A stretch of DNA of 64,000 nt from Elusimicrobia bacterium GWC2_64_44 (GCA_001799845.1 MGUG01000032.1:22097-86096); one strand, 5' to 3'. Positions 41,573 to 52,165 are shown, numbered from the stretch's first letter. Numbers and translations are program-made. Notes: generated by a model not told the origin, from the letters alone.

Positions 41573-43519
41573 ATGAAACTGGCTATCGGATTAGGGCTGC
41601 ACAAGGACCCGGCTAAAGCGGCCGAGGCCGCGGTGAGGCAGGCGCTGAAGACGGTGCCCAAGCCGGGGCTGGCGCTGGCTTTCTCTTCCATAGCTTTGGA
41701 CCAGGCCAAGGTGCATAAGGCGCTGTGCCGCCACCTGGACCCCGCCATACTCACCGGCGGCTCCTGCTACGCCGAGATCAGCAACGCCGGCGTGTCGCGC
41801 GGCAGCGTGGTCGTCCTTCTGCTGTCCGACCCGGAGCTGAAAGCGCAGTTCAGCGTGGCGCAGACCTCGGAAGACTGCCGCAAGACCGGGCTTTCCCTCG
41901 CCGAAGGCGTGAACGCCCCGGCCGGCCGCGCGCTGTCGCTGGTGTTCGGCTCCATCTCCACCGGCTACGAGCAGCGCATGGTGGACGCCGTGGCCGAAAA
42001 ACTTTCACCGGTGTTCGGCGGGCTCACCTGCGGCGACTACGACCTGGGCATGAGTCACCCGGACTTCTGGACCAATTTCCAGTACTGCGGCTGCGAGCTC
42101 ACGCAGAAAGGCGCGCGGCTGGCGGCGCTGCAATTGCCGCCCGGCGTGAGCGCCGCCTTCGGCTATGGCCACGGCTGGCAGCCGGTGGGAGAGGAACTGA
42201 CCATAACCCGGGCCGAGGGCCCGGCTGTCTACGAGCTCAACGGCGTGCCGGTCATAGAGTTTTACCGCCAGTTCCTCGGCCGCGACGCCAAGGAGAAGTT
42301 CTTCGAGCTGATGGTGCAGCGCTACGGCTTCTCCGTGGCCGCGCCCGGCGCCGGCAAGACCGTGATAAAGCTGCCGGTCTCCTGTGATTTCAAGAAAGGC
42401 TGCATCACCTATTTCCCTTCGGAGGACCTGCAGGGCAGGAAGGTGCGGCTGATACAGGCGAGCCGCACCAGCCTGATAGAAGGCGCTCGCGCCGCCGCGA
42501 AGGAATGCGCCGCGGGCCGGCCCGGCAGGAAGCCCGCGCTGGTGTTCATGGTGAGCTGCTGCTCGCGCTCGCACATCCTGCACAGCCGCGTCAACGACGA
42601 GCTGGAGGCTGTGCGGGGCGTGTTCGGCCGGGAAGTGCCGGTGTTCGGCCTCTATTCCGGCGGCGAGATAGTGCCGACCGGCGGCGCTAAGCGCAGCGTC
42701 TCCATCTACCATGTTACCACGGTGGCGCTGCTGGCGCTGTATTCCGATAAAAAGGCCGTCTCTTCCGTGCCGAAGGCCGCCCTGCCCGTCCCAGGCGCCG
42801 CTGCCGCGCAGGCCCTGCTGGCCCGCAGCGAGGAGATGCTGGATACCACCGAAAGTTTTCTCGCGAACCTCAGCCGCAAGTCCTACAAGGACGGCGCGCT
42901 GCTGCGGCGGCAGCATGAGCTGATACACGCCTACACGCCTCACGGCGTGTGGAAAGAGGTGGGCGCCGTGGCCTCGGCCGGCGGGGCCGAACTGAAGGAT
43001 GCCGAGTTCAACGGCGTCTTCATGTTCATGGACGTAAAGGGCTTCACGACCTATTCTGAAAGCCACTCTTCCGCCGAGGTGGTGAGTGCGCTCAACGAGA
43101 TCTTCTCGCCGGCCACCGACCTCATCTACGGCCACGGCGGCGACGTGGACAAGTTCATCGGCGACTGCATCTTCGCCTGCTTCTCCACGGCCGAGGGCGC
43201 GGCGCTGGCGGCGCGCGACATCCTGCTGCTGTTCCGCAGGCTTAACGCCGCAGGCAACCCTTTCACCGTGCGCATCGGCCTTAACGGCGGGCGCGCGGTG
43301 CGGGCCAACGTGGGCGCCCCGGGCCGGCGCGAGTACACCTTCATCGGCGACGCCGTGAACACGGCGCAGCGCCTGGAGAGCAACTGCGAGCCCGGCAAGG
43401 CCCTGCTGTCCGCCGGAGTTTACGAGTCGGCGGGGAGAGTTTTCAGCGCTGCGGAGGCGCTCACCGTCGCCATGAAAGGCAAGGCCAAACCCGCTGCGGC
43501 CTACCTCTGCGAACCTTAA
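41573..43519 (+). CDS. FIST sensor domain fused to class III nucleotidyl cyclase
   Basis: 648 aa. Residues about 1-370 form FIST N and FIST C domains, small-ligand sensors usually coupled to signalling outputs. A short helical linker (about 400-470) leads to a class III adenylate/guanylate cyclase domain. The metal-binding aspartates are D487 (FMDVKGF) and D531 (IGDCIF), and the transition-state pair N596/R600 lies in GDAVNTAQRLE, so it should be active. There is no membrane segment. The start is ATG 41573, 8 nt after the previous stop. Confidence 0.88.
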   Translation: MKLAIGLGLHKDPAKAAEAAVRQALKTVPKPGLALAFSSIALDQAKVHKALCRHLDPAILTGGSCYAEISNAGVSRGSVVVLLLSDPELKAQFSVAQTSEDCRKTGLSLAEGVNAPAGRALSLVFGSISTGYEQRMVDAVAEKLSPVFGGLTCGDYDLGMSHPDFWTNFQYCGCELTQKGARLAALQLPPGVSAAFGYGHGWQPVGEELTITRAEGPAVYELNGVPVIEFYRQFLGRDAKEKFFELMVQRYGFSVAAPGAGKTVIKLPVSCDFKKGCITYFPSEDLQGRKVRLIQASRTSLIEGARAAAKECAAGRPGRKPALVFMVSCCSRSHILHSRVNDELEAVRGVFGREVPVFGLYSGGEIVPTGGAKRSVSIYHVTTVALLALYSDKKAVSSVPKAALPVPGAAAAQALLARSEEMLDTTESFLANLSRKSYKDGALLRRQHELIHAYTPHGVWKEVGAVASAGGAELKDAEFNGVFMFMDVKGFTTYSESHSSAEVVSALNEIFSPATDLIYGHGGDVDKFIGDCIFACFSTAEGAALAARDILLLFRRLNAAGNPFTVRIGLNGGRAVRANVGAPGRREYTFIGDAVNTAQRLESNCEPGKALLSAGVYESAGRVFSAAEALTVAMKGKAKPAAAYLCEP

Positions 43520-43528
43520 GGAGACAAC

Positions 43529-44557
43529 ATGACCACTGCCAGAAAAAATTCCTCCGCCACGCTGCTGGGCCTGCTGGCTATCTGCCTGGGCATATTCCTG
43601 GCCATGGTCTGGCCCTACCTCTTCTCGCTGTTCATGGGGCTGCTGCTGGCCATACTCAGCCGCCCGCTTTACGACGCGCTGCTGAAGCGCCGCCTGGGCC
43701 CGCGCACGGCCGCCGGGCTTTCCATCGCCATCATACTGCTGGCCATCATAGCGCCGGTCACCGCCTTCGCCGTCACGGCCATAAAGCAGGCCATAGCGCT
43801 GGCCGCCTACCTGGCCGACGAGCGCGGCGCCGAGTTCATACGGCAGGCCGTGGCCGCCGTAACGGCCCTGAAGCCGGTGCAGTGGGTAATAGAGAACCCA
43901 GGGGACCTGCAGGCCAAGGGCCTGGAGTTCGCTCAGAGCGCCGGGACGGCGCTGAGCAAGGTGATACTGGTGCAGGCGGCCGCCCTGCCCGAGCTGGCCC
44001 TGAAGGTGATACTCTCCATGCTGGCCTGGTTCTTCCTGCTTTTCGAGGGCGAAGCCTTCATGGCCTGGCTGACCGGAAAATTGCCCATGGACGCCGCCCT
44101 GAAGGGACGGCTGGCCCACTCTTTCCGCGCCACCGCCGCCTCCACGGTCTGGGCCACCTCGGCCGCCGCGGCGGCGCAGGCGCTGGTGGTGATGCTGGGC
44201 TTCCTGGTGCTGGGCGTGCCGGGCGTCTTCCTGGCCGGCGGGGCCACCTTCATCTTCGCCTGGATCCCGATCCTGGGCAGCATGCCGGTCTGCGTGGCCG
44301 CGGGAATCTACCTTTACTTCCACGGCTCGCTCTTCAAGCTGGCGCTGATGGGTCTGGTCGCCGTGGTGGCCGGCCTGATGGACAATGTGGTGCGCCCCAT
44401 AGTCATGAAAGGCCACGCAGACATGCACCCGCTGCTGGCCCTGGTCTCCATCTTCGCCGGCATCAACATGTTCGGCCTCCTGGGCGTCATCTTCGGCCCC
44501 ATAGTGGCCGCCCTGCTGCTGGCCCTGCTGCAGTCCTGGCAGCCTCAGGCGGATTAG
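43529..44557 (+). CDS. AI-2E/PerM-family membrane permease
   Basis: 342 aa with seven to eight membrane helices: two near the N-terminus, a soluble loop (about 80-145), and a C-terminal bundle with GFLVLGVPGVFLAGGATFIFAWIPILGS in pieces from about 230 and PIVMKGHADMHPLLALVSIFAGINMFG in pieces from about 290. The family includes AI-2 exporters and Na+/H+ antiporters; the substrate cannot be told from sequence. AAGGAG precedes the ATG, and the gene lies 9 nt after the cyclase. Confidence 0.9.
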   Translation: MTTARKNSSATLLGLLAICLGIFLAMVWPYLFSLFMGLLLAILSRPLYDALLKRRLGPRTAAGLSIAIILLAIIAPVTAFAVTAIKQAIALAAYLADERGAEFIRQAVAAVTALKPVQWVIENPGDLQAKGLEFAQSAGTALSKVILVQAAALPELALKVILSMLAWFFLLFEGEAFMAWLTGKLPMDAALKGRLAHSFRATAASTVWATSAAAAAQALVVMLGFLVLGVPGVFLAGGATFIFAWIPILGSMPVCVAAGIYLYFHGSLFKLALMGLVAVVAGLMDNVVRPIVMKGHADMHPLLALVSIFAGINMFGLLGVIFGPIVAALLLALLQSWQPQAD

Positions 44558-44621
44558 TATAGGTCCAAAGTCCTAGGCCCCCGTATACCTTTGGGCCCGT
44601 GCGGGGGCTTCTCAATCTCAA

Positions 44622-44627
44622 TATAAT
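44622..44627 (+). promoter_or_regulatory. -10 box upstream of the deiminase-like gene
   Basis: TATAAT at 44622-44627 without a good -35. A possible terminator of the preceding gene (GCCCCCG/CGGGGGC, 44578-44608) overlaps the expected -35 region. Confidence 0.45.
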
Positions 44628-44664
44628 AGTAGTAAGCCGTAAAACTTGCTGAAAGGCGGATCTA

Positions 44665-45861
44665 ATGAAGAAAATAAACTTCCTGTCGCTGCTGCTGCTG
44701 ACCACCTTCACCACCGGGGCCTTCGCCCTGGACCTCAATAAACCCCTTCCTAACTGGATAGACCAGTCGCGCGAAAAGGCCGACGGCCGCGCGCCCATCA
44801 TGGCGCCTACCATGCGCGGCGTCACCCCTTCCGACTTCCGCATGCCGGCCGAGTACGAGCCCGTCAGCGCGGTGGCCATCGGCTGGGCCGCCTATACGCC
44901 CATGCTGACCGGCATCGCCAAGGCCGTTACCAGTCTCGCCAACGCGCAGCTCTGGGCCGTGGGCGGCCCTGTCTCCATCTCGGGCGTGCCCGCCGCCAAG
45001 TACACCAAGATCCCCGCCCCGCTCGATACCGTGTGGATGCGCGACTACGGCCCCTTCGGCGTGGCCGGCGGCCGCCCCGGTATAGTCGACTCCATCTACC
45101 GCCACTACCAGTACCGCCGCAACGACGACGCCGTTCCCGGCGTGCTCGGCAAGGCCAAGAACATCGGCGTGTACGGCATGCCTATAATCATGGACGGCGG
45201 TAACCTGATGGTGGACAGCCAGGGTACCCTGTTCATGACCAAGCGCACCTACCTCTGGAACTCCAACATGAGCGAGGACCAGGTGAACACGCACCTCAAG
45301 AATTACCTTAAGGTCAAGAAGATCGTCACCTTCGACTACGCCGGCTACCCCGGCGAGCCGGCCGACGGCACCGGCCACATCGACATGTACGTAAAGCTCC
45401 TGAACGACAACACCGTGCTGCTGGCGGTCACCGCCGATGAGCCCTTCAAGACCGCCTGCGACAAGGCCATGGCCTGGTTCAAGGCCAACAAGGCCCCCAA
45501 CGGCCAGCCCTACAAGATCGTCACCGCGAAGGCCTGGGCCACCGACGCCTGGTACACCTACACCAACTCGCTGGTGGTCAATGACGTGGCCATCATCCCG
45601 TCCTACTCGGTTTCCACCGAGGAGGCCAACGCCAAGGCCGCCTATGAATCGGCCGGCTACACCGTGGTGCCGGTGCCCTCCGACGACAGCATAGTCGCCG
45701 GCGGCTCCATCCACTGCGTGACGCAGACCATCCCCGGCGCGCCCGGCAAAGCCGTCGATATGACGGACATCCCGGTGTTCCAGGACGTCTCCGTGACCGT
45801 CCCCATGGCCCCGCTGACCAACGGCGCCTCCACCTCGGTGGACCAGCTGCTGGGCTTCTAA
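44665..45861 (+). CDS. Exported agmatine deiminase/peptidylarginine deiminase-like enzyme
   Basis: 398 aa, PAD_porph/AguA fold. Active-site residues are present: WMRDYGP, MDGGNLMVD, H238 in GTGHIDMY and the nucleophile C351 in GGSIHCVTQ. Cytosolic AguA proteins lack a signal peptide, but this one begins MKKINFLSLLLLTTFTTGAFA, so it acts outside the cytoplasm. It could take agmatine, free arginine or peptidyl-arginine; the last is known for the secreted Porphyromonas enzyme. AAAGGCGG precedes the ATG and a good terminator follows. Confidence 0.87.
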   Translation: MKKINFLSLLLLTTFTTGAFALDLNKPLPNWIDQSREKADGRAPIMAPTMRGVTPSDFRMPAEYEPVSAVAIGWAAYTPMLTGIAKAVTSLANAQLWAVGGPVSISGVPAAKYTKIPAPLDTVWMRDYGPFGVAGGRPGIVDSIYRHYQYRRNDDAVPGVLGKAKNIGVYGMPIIMDGGNLMVDSQGTLFMTKRTYLWNSNMSEDQVNTHLKNYLKVKKIVTFDYAGYPGEPADGTGHIDMYVKLLNDNTVLLAVTADEPFKTACDKAMAWFKANKAPNGQPYKIVTAKAWATDAWYTYTNSLVVNDVAIIPSYSVSTEEANAKAAYESAGYTVVPVPSDDSIVAGGSIHCVTQTIPGAPGKAVDMTDIPVFQDVSVTVPMAPLTNGASTSVDQLLGF

Positions 45862-45881
45862 GACTTAGCCTCGCAAAAGAG

Positions 45882-45909
45882 AACCGCCGGAAGCCCCGGC
45901 GGTTTTTCT
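45882..45909 (+). terminator. Terminator after the deiminase-like gene
   Basis: AACCGCCGG/CCGGCGGTT stem (9 bp) with a 5-nt loop, then TTTCTTTT. Confidence 0.88.
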
Positions 45910-46034
45910 TTTGCTGTGATGCCCGCGCCTCATGGGTGGAAGGGCGGCGAGCATGTCCCGCGAGCGAGTTGAACTGCGCAGCGAAGTCCGGCAGGGCCGC
46001 TGCGCTACTCGATACAGGCTCCGACGGGCTGGAG

Positions 46035-46063
46035 TTGCATGAACGCTCCGCTACCGCTATAAT
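46035..46063 (+). promoter_or_regulatory. Promoter of the double-receiver gene
   Basis: TTGCAT at 46035-46040, exactly 17 nt, perfect TATAAT at 46058-46063. The leader of about 25 nt carries GGGAGA. Confidence 0.8.
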
Positions 46064-46094
46064 TAGCGGGACGCGAAACGGTCCGGGAGACGGC

Positions 46095-46889
46095 ATGGCC
46101 AAGATACTTGTAATAGACGACGATGCGATAGTGAGGGACGCCCTCACTATTATCCTGGAACAACTGGGACACGAGGTGTTGTCCGCCGCTGACGGCAACA
46201 ACGGGGTGGTCACGTTCAGGAGAAACAAGCCGGACCTGGTGATACTCGACAGGGACCTGCCGGGCCTGACCGGCTCCAAGGTGCTTGCAAAGATCAGGGA
46301 GGAATCCCGCTCCGCCGTAGTCCTTATTTTGAGCGGTTACGATGGGACTGACGCGATGAAGGCCTATCTTGAAAAAGGCGCCGCGGCCTTTCTCTCGAAG
46401 GGCGAGGGGCTTGCCCCTGTGCTCGAAGAGGTGGCGCGGTTCTTCCCGCATCCGGCCACGGCGGTACCCAGTCGCGCCGCTGCGAGCCCGGCCGCGGCCC
46501 CCCGTACACCGAAGGTGCTCATAGCTGACGACGAGGCGGAGATACGCGGTATGCTGCGCAAGTTCCTGGTCCCCAGGGACTATGACGTCTTAGAGGCGAC
46601 CAATGGCAACGAGGCCCTGGCCCGCGCCGCGGCCGAAAATCCCGATCTGCTGCTGCTGGACATAGATATGCCGGGAAAGGACGGGCTAACGGTCCTGAAA
46701 GAACTTAAAGCCCGCAGGCCTGAGATCGACGCCATAATGGTAACCGGCAACGATGACGAGGAAGTGGCGCGTGAGTGCCTTAAGAACGGAGCCTTCGACT
46801 ACATTCCAAAACCGATCTGTTTCCACACGCTTGAAATGGTCCTGAAAGTGTGGCGACTGACACGCGGCAGGGTCCAGAAACTGCCTTAG
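46095..46889 (+). CDS. Double receiver-domain protein
   Basis: 264 aa with two receiver domains in tandem. The first (about 1-115) has IDDD at 7-10 and phosphoacceptor D52 in VILDRDLPG, with KG in place of KP near its end. The second (about 140-260) has ADDE and LLLLDIDMPG with KPI. An Ala/Pro linker joins them. No output domain. It converges with the hybrid kinase gene, whose end overlaps it by 4 nt, so the kinase is a likely partner. Confidence 0.9.
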   Translation: MAKILVIDDDAIVRDALTIILEQLGHEVLSAADGNNGVVTFRRNKPDLVILDRDLPGLTGSKVLAKIREESRSAVVLILSGYDGTDAMKAYLEKGAAAFLSKGEGLAPVLEEVARFFPHPATAVPSRAAASPAAAPRTPKVLIADDEAEIRGMLRKFLVPRDYDVLEATNGNEALARAAAENPDLLLLDIDMPGKDGLTVLKELKARRPEIDAIMVTGNDDEEVARECLKNGAFDYIPKPICFHTLEMVLKVWRLTRGRVQKLP

Positions 46890-48775
46890 CCCCCGTCTTT
46901 GCCTGATCGCAGTGCTTCCCCGACCTTCTCAAGCAGCGCTTCCCTGGTGAACGGCTTGGGCAGGAAAAGGTTCTTCGGGTCCGAAAATATCTCCCTTGTC
47001 TCCGGTTTCTCAATGAACGCGGAAGTGAACAGTACTCTGGACGGCTTGCCGCCCGCCGTTAACTTTTCTGCCAGTGCTACTCCGGAGATGTCCGGCAGGA
47101 AAACGTCCAGCAGCAGCAGGTCGAAGCTGTCCAGGATGCGGGTCAGAGCCTCTTTGGCGTTGGCCGCGGCCGTCACCCTGTAGCCGGCCGCGGTCAGTAT
47201 TCTGGCCGTCAGTTGCCTGAGGTCCTCGTCGTCCTCCACCAGCAGCACAGAAGCGGTCGCCGGCACAGTTCGCGGGCTAACCGCTTCCGCCTGCGGCCTC
47301 TCCTCCGGTGCGGCCGGAATGGCGGGCAGGAAGATGGTGAAAGAGGTCCCCTCGCCCGGCGCGCTCTTGACCCGGATCTGGCCGCCGCTTTTGGAGACTA
47401 TGTCCTGCACAGTGGCCAGGCCGAGGCCGGTCCCCTTGCCCTCCTCCTTGGTGGTGAAAAAAGGCTCAAAAATGCGCGACAGCACCGCCGGGTCCATCCC
47501 GGTGCCGCTGTCCGTGACTTTCAGCAAGACATGATCGCCTGGCGGAAGTTCGCCGGCGACGGCCGATCTCGCCAGGCCGGTTTCCAGTACCAGGGTGCCG
47601 CCGGACGGCATGGCGTCGCGCGCGTTCAAGGCCAGGTTCAGCACTACCTGTTCCAGTTGGCTGGCGTCGGCCTTTATGGACGGCAGCCCCTCGTCCAGTC
47701 TGAAGAGGAGCGCGTTCTTCTTTCCCACCACGGTTTGCAGCAGCTTCTCCATCGCCGAGAGGACGCCGTTGAGTTCCAGGACCTTCGGCTGCATGACCTG
47801 CTTGCGGCTGAAGGCCAGCAGCTGGCGCACTAAGCTGGCCCCCTGTTCCGCTGCCCTCTTGATGCTGTAGACCTCTTCGCGCTTCCTGTCGCCCGGGGTG
47901 AGCTCCTCCAGAAGAAAAGAACAGTTGCCCAATATCAGCGTCAGCAGATTGTTGTAGTCATGTGCCACGCCGCTGGCCATGCGGCCCACCACCTCCAGTT
48001 TCTGCGCCTGTGCGGCCTTCGCCTCGCCGCGTTTGCGCTCCGTGATGTCCACGAAGTGCCCCAGCACGCATTCCTGGCCGTTCAGCGCTACCGGGACCAG
48101 GGTCATCAGCACCGGCACGACCGTGCCGTCCGCCTTGATGACCGTGCTCTCGCGGTTCTCGGACGCGCAGCCGGGGCTTTGCGGGCATTCGGCCTCGTCC
48201 CCGGCCAGGAACAAGCCGCGGGCCGGCGCGCCAATGATCTTTTCCTTGGGCGCTCCTATCAGATCCAGCGCATACCTGTTGGCGTCCATGACCTTGCCGG
48301 TCCTGCGCTCCATGACCACTACGCCTCCGTGTATGGTGTTGAGCACGGTCTTCATGAAGGACTGGCTGGACTTCAGGGTTTCGCTCATCCATTTCTGCAT
48401 CTGCAGGCTCTTCCACTCCCGCAGCGCGCGTTCCACGTGATGCGGCATCGCGGCGATGGCCTCGCCGGATTTCACTATGTAGTCAAGCGCTCCGGACTTT
48501 ATAGCCTCAACGGCGGACTGCTGATCCCCCTGGCCGGTCATTATCAGCACCGGGAAGGGATTGTCCCCCAGGGGCGCATGCAGTATCTGCGTACCTTTGC
48601 CGTCCGGCAGGTTGAGGTCCACAATGGCTATGTCCGGTTGCTGCCTTGCGACCTGTTCGCGGTACTCCTTCAGTGAGAACCCCTCCGAGAAGGTCACCTT
48701 GAGGTTCGGCTCATCGAAGGCCGCCTTTATGGCCTCGATTATCATAGGGTCATCGTCTATTAACAGTATTTTCAT
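46886..48775 (-). CDS. Hybrid histidine kinase: REC-PAS-HisKA-HATPase-REC
   Basis: 629 aa, soluble. An N-terminal receiver (D53 in IAIVDLNLP), a PAS domain (about 135-250) with a CPQSPGC cysteine pair, HisKA with H272 in GVAHDYNNLL, HATPase with N-box NLALNARDAMPSGG and G-box KGTGLGLATV, and a C-terminal receiver (LLLLDVFLPD). The GVAHDYNNLL type is common in phosphorelay hybrids. The start is ATG 48775, where the receiver fold begins, with AGGA upstream. PAS cysteines suggest redox or ligand sensing (inference). Confidence 0.92.
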   Translation of the reverse strand: MKILLIDDDPMIIEAIKAAFDEPNLKVTFSEGFSLKEYREQVARQQPDIAIVDLNLPDGKGTQILHAPLGDNPFPVLIMTGQGDQQSAVEAIKSGALDYIVKSGEAIAAMPHHVERALREWKSLQMQKWMSETLKSSQSFMKTVLNTIHGGVVVMERRTGKVMDANRYALDLIGAPKEKIIGAPARGLFLAGDEAECPQSPGCASENRESTVIKADGTVVPVLMTLVPVALNGQECVLGHFVDITERKRGEAKAAQAQKLEVVGRMASGVAHDYNNLLTLILGNCSFLLEELTPGDRKREEVYSIKRAAEQGASLVRQLLAFSRKQVMQPKVLELNGVLSAMEKLLQTVVGKKNALLFRLDEGLPSIKADASQLEQVVLNLALNARDAMPSGGTLVLETGLARSAVAGELPPGDHVLLKVTDSGTGMDPAVLSRIFEPFFTTKEEGKGTGLGLATVQDIVSKSGGQIRVKSAPGEGTSFTIFLPAIPAAPEERPQAEAVSPRTVPATASVLLVEDDEDLRQLTARILTAAGYRVTAAANAKEALTRILDSFDLLLLDVFLPDISGVALAEKLTAGGKPSRVLFTSAFIEKPETREIFSDPKNLFLPKPFTREALLEKVGEALRSGKDGG

Positions 48776-48974
48776 GGTCCTGGGCTCTTGCGCTGCCAAA
48801 ATCTTCTGGGTAGATTCTAGTAAATTATCCGCCGCCGACTCCGGCATCGGAGCGGCCACGCGTAAATACGGGAACGAGCAGCGCAAAATGCATGGGTAAA
48901 GATTGAAACCACGCCGCGCCATTTTGCTACAATTCTGGCAGGACTCGCCAACGGGTCCGGTCACGGAGCATGGT

Positions 48975-49607
48975 ATGGAAACACAAAAACTGAAGGTATT
49001 AGCTATAGACGACAACAGGGAGAACCTGGATGCGGTGAAACACGCGCTGAACCGCGCTTTTCCCGGATCTGTCGTTTTTACGGCCGACAGCGGCGCGCAG
49101 GGCCTGGCCCTTGCCCGCAGCGAGGACCCCGACGCAGTGCTGCTCGACCTGATCATGCCCGGCATGGATGGCCTGGAGGTATGCCGGCGGCTCAAGGCTG
49201 ACGAACAGCTTAAGCATATCCCGGTCGTCTTCGTGGCCGCTGACCTGAGCGACAAGGAGACCCGCGTAAAGGCCGTAGAGGCCGGCGCGGACGGTTTCCT
49301 GCGCAAGCCTTTCGAACTGGAAGAACTGGTTTCACAGGTACGCACGATGGCAAAGATAAAGGCGCCCGGCGGCCAGGCCGCGCCGGAGTCCGAACGCCTG
49401 TATCGTCTTGATAAGGCCCTTTCACAGCCCGGGGACAAGAGCCGGCTGCTGGCCATCTGCTCCAGCTGCAAGCGGATACGCAACGATAAGAACGCCTGGG
49501 AAGACGTCGAGTCCTACATCAAGTCTAATACCAACATCACTTTCACCCACGGCTGCTGCCCGGACTGCGCCAAGCGGCTCTACCCCGAACTCATAAACGG
49601 GCATTAA
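48975..49607 (+). CDS. Response regulator with C-terminal cysteine domain
   Basis: 210 aa. Receiver domain (about 1-125): IDDN and D58 in VLLDLIMPG, with KPF. The C-terminal 50 residues carry CSSCKRIR ... DVESYIKSNTNITFTHGCCPDC ... LYPEL, a small cysteine domain that recurs at the ends of many response regulators and PAS kinases; its function is not known to me but four Cys suggest a metal or redox site. CGGAGC precedes ATG 48975. TACAAT at 48928 may be the -10. Confidence 0.9.
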   Translation: METQKLKVLAIDDNRENLDAVKHALNRAFPGSVVFTADSGAQGLALARSEDPDAVLLDLIMPGMDGLEVCRRLKADEQLKHIPVVFVAADLSDKETRVKAVEAGADGFLRKPFELEELVSQVRTMAKIKAPGGQAAPESERLYRLDKALSQPGDKSRLLAICSSCKRIRNDKNAWEDVESYIKSNTNITFTHGCCPDCAKRLYPELINGH

Positions 49608-50150
49608 CCGGCCCGACGGCGGCCGCGAAGAATTGGGCTCCGCACGGGGTCCCAAAGGGGGGGGGTATGGGATTACCTGAGGTATGCGTTTTTGTGGGGG
49701 CCAGCCTGGACGGCTACATCGCCGACGGGAATAACGGCCTCGCCTGGCTGGACGGGGTCAACGCCTCCGGCGAGGATTACGGCTACGACGCTTTCCTGGC
49801 CTCCGTGGACGCGGTGCTGCTGGGCCGCAATACCTACGAACTCACCAGAAAATTCCCGGACTGGCCCTATAAGGACCGGAAGGTCTATGTGCTGACACAC
49901 CGGCCGCTGGAGCCGGTAAAGCAGGAGCGCGCGGTCTCCGGAGAGCTGCGCCCGATACTCGAGGACCTCGCCGGCGAAGGCGCGCGCCGCGTCTACCTGG
50001 ACGGCGGCCGCGCCATCCAGGCGGGGCTGAAAGCCGGGCTGGTAACGGGGCTCACGGTTTCGGTGGTGCCGGTGCTGCTCGGCGGCGGCGTGCCGCTCTT
50101 CGGAGCGTTTGGCCGCACGCTGGCGCTCAAGAACACCGCCGCCCGGCGCT

Positions 50151-51278
<1,128 letters not shown>

Positions 51279-51287
51279 GAGCCGCCC

Positions 51288-51908
51288 TCACCGCGCGCCC
51301 GCCGCGGCCTCTGCCTCAATTGCGTCCAGCACCTCGCCGTTCATACCGCCCTCGAGCGCCTTCACGTAGGTCCGGGCTACGGCCTCCGCCGGCGTGCCGC
51401 CGGCCGGGTCCATCTTATACAGTTTCAGCGTCTCCGTCACCCAGCCGGGGCTCACGACGTTGAGGCGTATGCCGCGCGGCAGCTCCAGCGCCGCGGCGCG
51501 GCAGAACCCCTCCAGCCCGGCGTTGACCATGCTTATGGCCGCGGAGCCCTTCATCGGCCGGCGGCTCAGTATGCCGGCGGTGAGGATGATGACCCCGCGG
51601 TCGCTGATGTAGTCCAGGCCGGTCCGTACCAGGTTCACCTGCCCCATCAGCTTGTTGCCGCAGCTCAGCGCGAAGTCCTTGTCCGTCAGCTCGGTCAGCG
51701 GGTTGAAGGCCGCCAGGCCCGCCGCGCAGATCACCCCGTCCACCCGGCCGACGGTCCTGAACATGGCAGCCAGGGACTCTTTGCTGCCCAGGTCCACCTT
51801 GACCGGCGACTTGCCGGCGCTGGCCCGCACCACCTCGTGCCTGCCCTCGAGCGCGTTCGCCACGGCCCGCCCGATAGTGCCGGACGCGCCGATAACTATT
51901 ATTTTCAT
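51288..51908 (-). CDS. Short-chain dehydrogenase/reductase lacking the usual Tyr
   Basis: 206 aa. The nucleotide loop is GASGTIG (residues 7-13), followed by VDGVICAAG and VILTAGILS. At the catalytic Tyr-x3-Lys position it reads ISMVNAGLEGF, so the classical Tyr is absent, as in a known branch of short SDR proteins of unclear activity. The ATG at 51908 has GGGGGGG directly upstream as ribosome-binding site. First gene of a two-gene minus-strand unit with the sugar dehydrogenase. Confidence 0.85.
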   Translation of the reverse strand: MKIIVIGASGTIGRAVANALEGRHEVVRASAGKSPVKVDLGSKESLAAMFRTVGRVDGVICAAGLAAFNPLTELTDKDFALSCGNKLMGQVNLVRTGLDYISDRGVIILTAGILSRRPMKGSAAISMVNAGLEGFCRAAALELPRGIRLNVVSPGWVTETLKLYKMDPAGGTPAEAVARTYVKALEGGMNGEVLDAIEAEAAAGAR

Positions 51909-52165
51909 GATCCCCCCCTTGTTCCGGCGGCGCCCCGCGGCACCGCCGCCCTTCACGCAATTTAACAACAAGCCCGCAGGCAAGTCAACCGGCCGGCCTT
52001 CAGCGCCGCCACGACGGGCGCACGTGTCGGCGGTCCGCGGCCGTTTTACGCAAAAAGATCAATTATTTGCGGAAACAAGAGCGCCGGCCCCGGGCCCGGG
52101 TTGGGTAATATCTTTATAAAGCAAGCGCGGAGGCCGCGCGGCGCTGTTATCGCTAAGGAACCATC
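51909..52165. other. Divergent intergenic region between SDR and Ku genes
   Basis: 257 bp, mixed G/C-rich and A/T-rich. I see TATAAA at 52115-52120 as a possible -10 for the Ku operon without a convincing -35, and CTAAGGAA before the Ku start. No gene or repeat is recognised. Confidence 0.4.

Noticed and set aside
42005..44428. An 807-codon antisense frame across the FIST-cyclase and permease genes
   Set aside because: It runs opposite to two well-supported genes and shows His/Gly/Gln/Arg-rich composition without domains.
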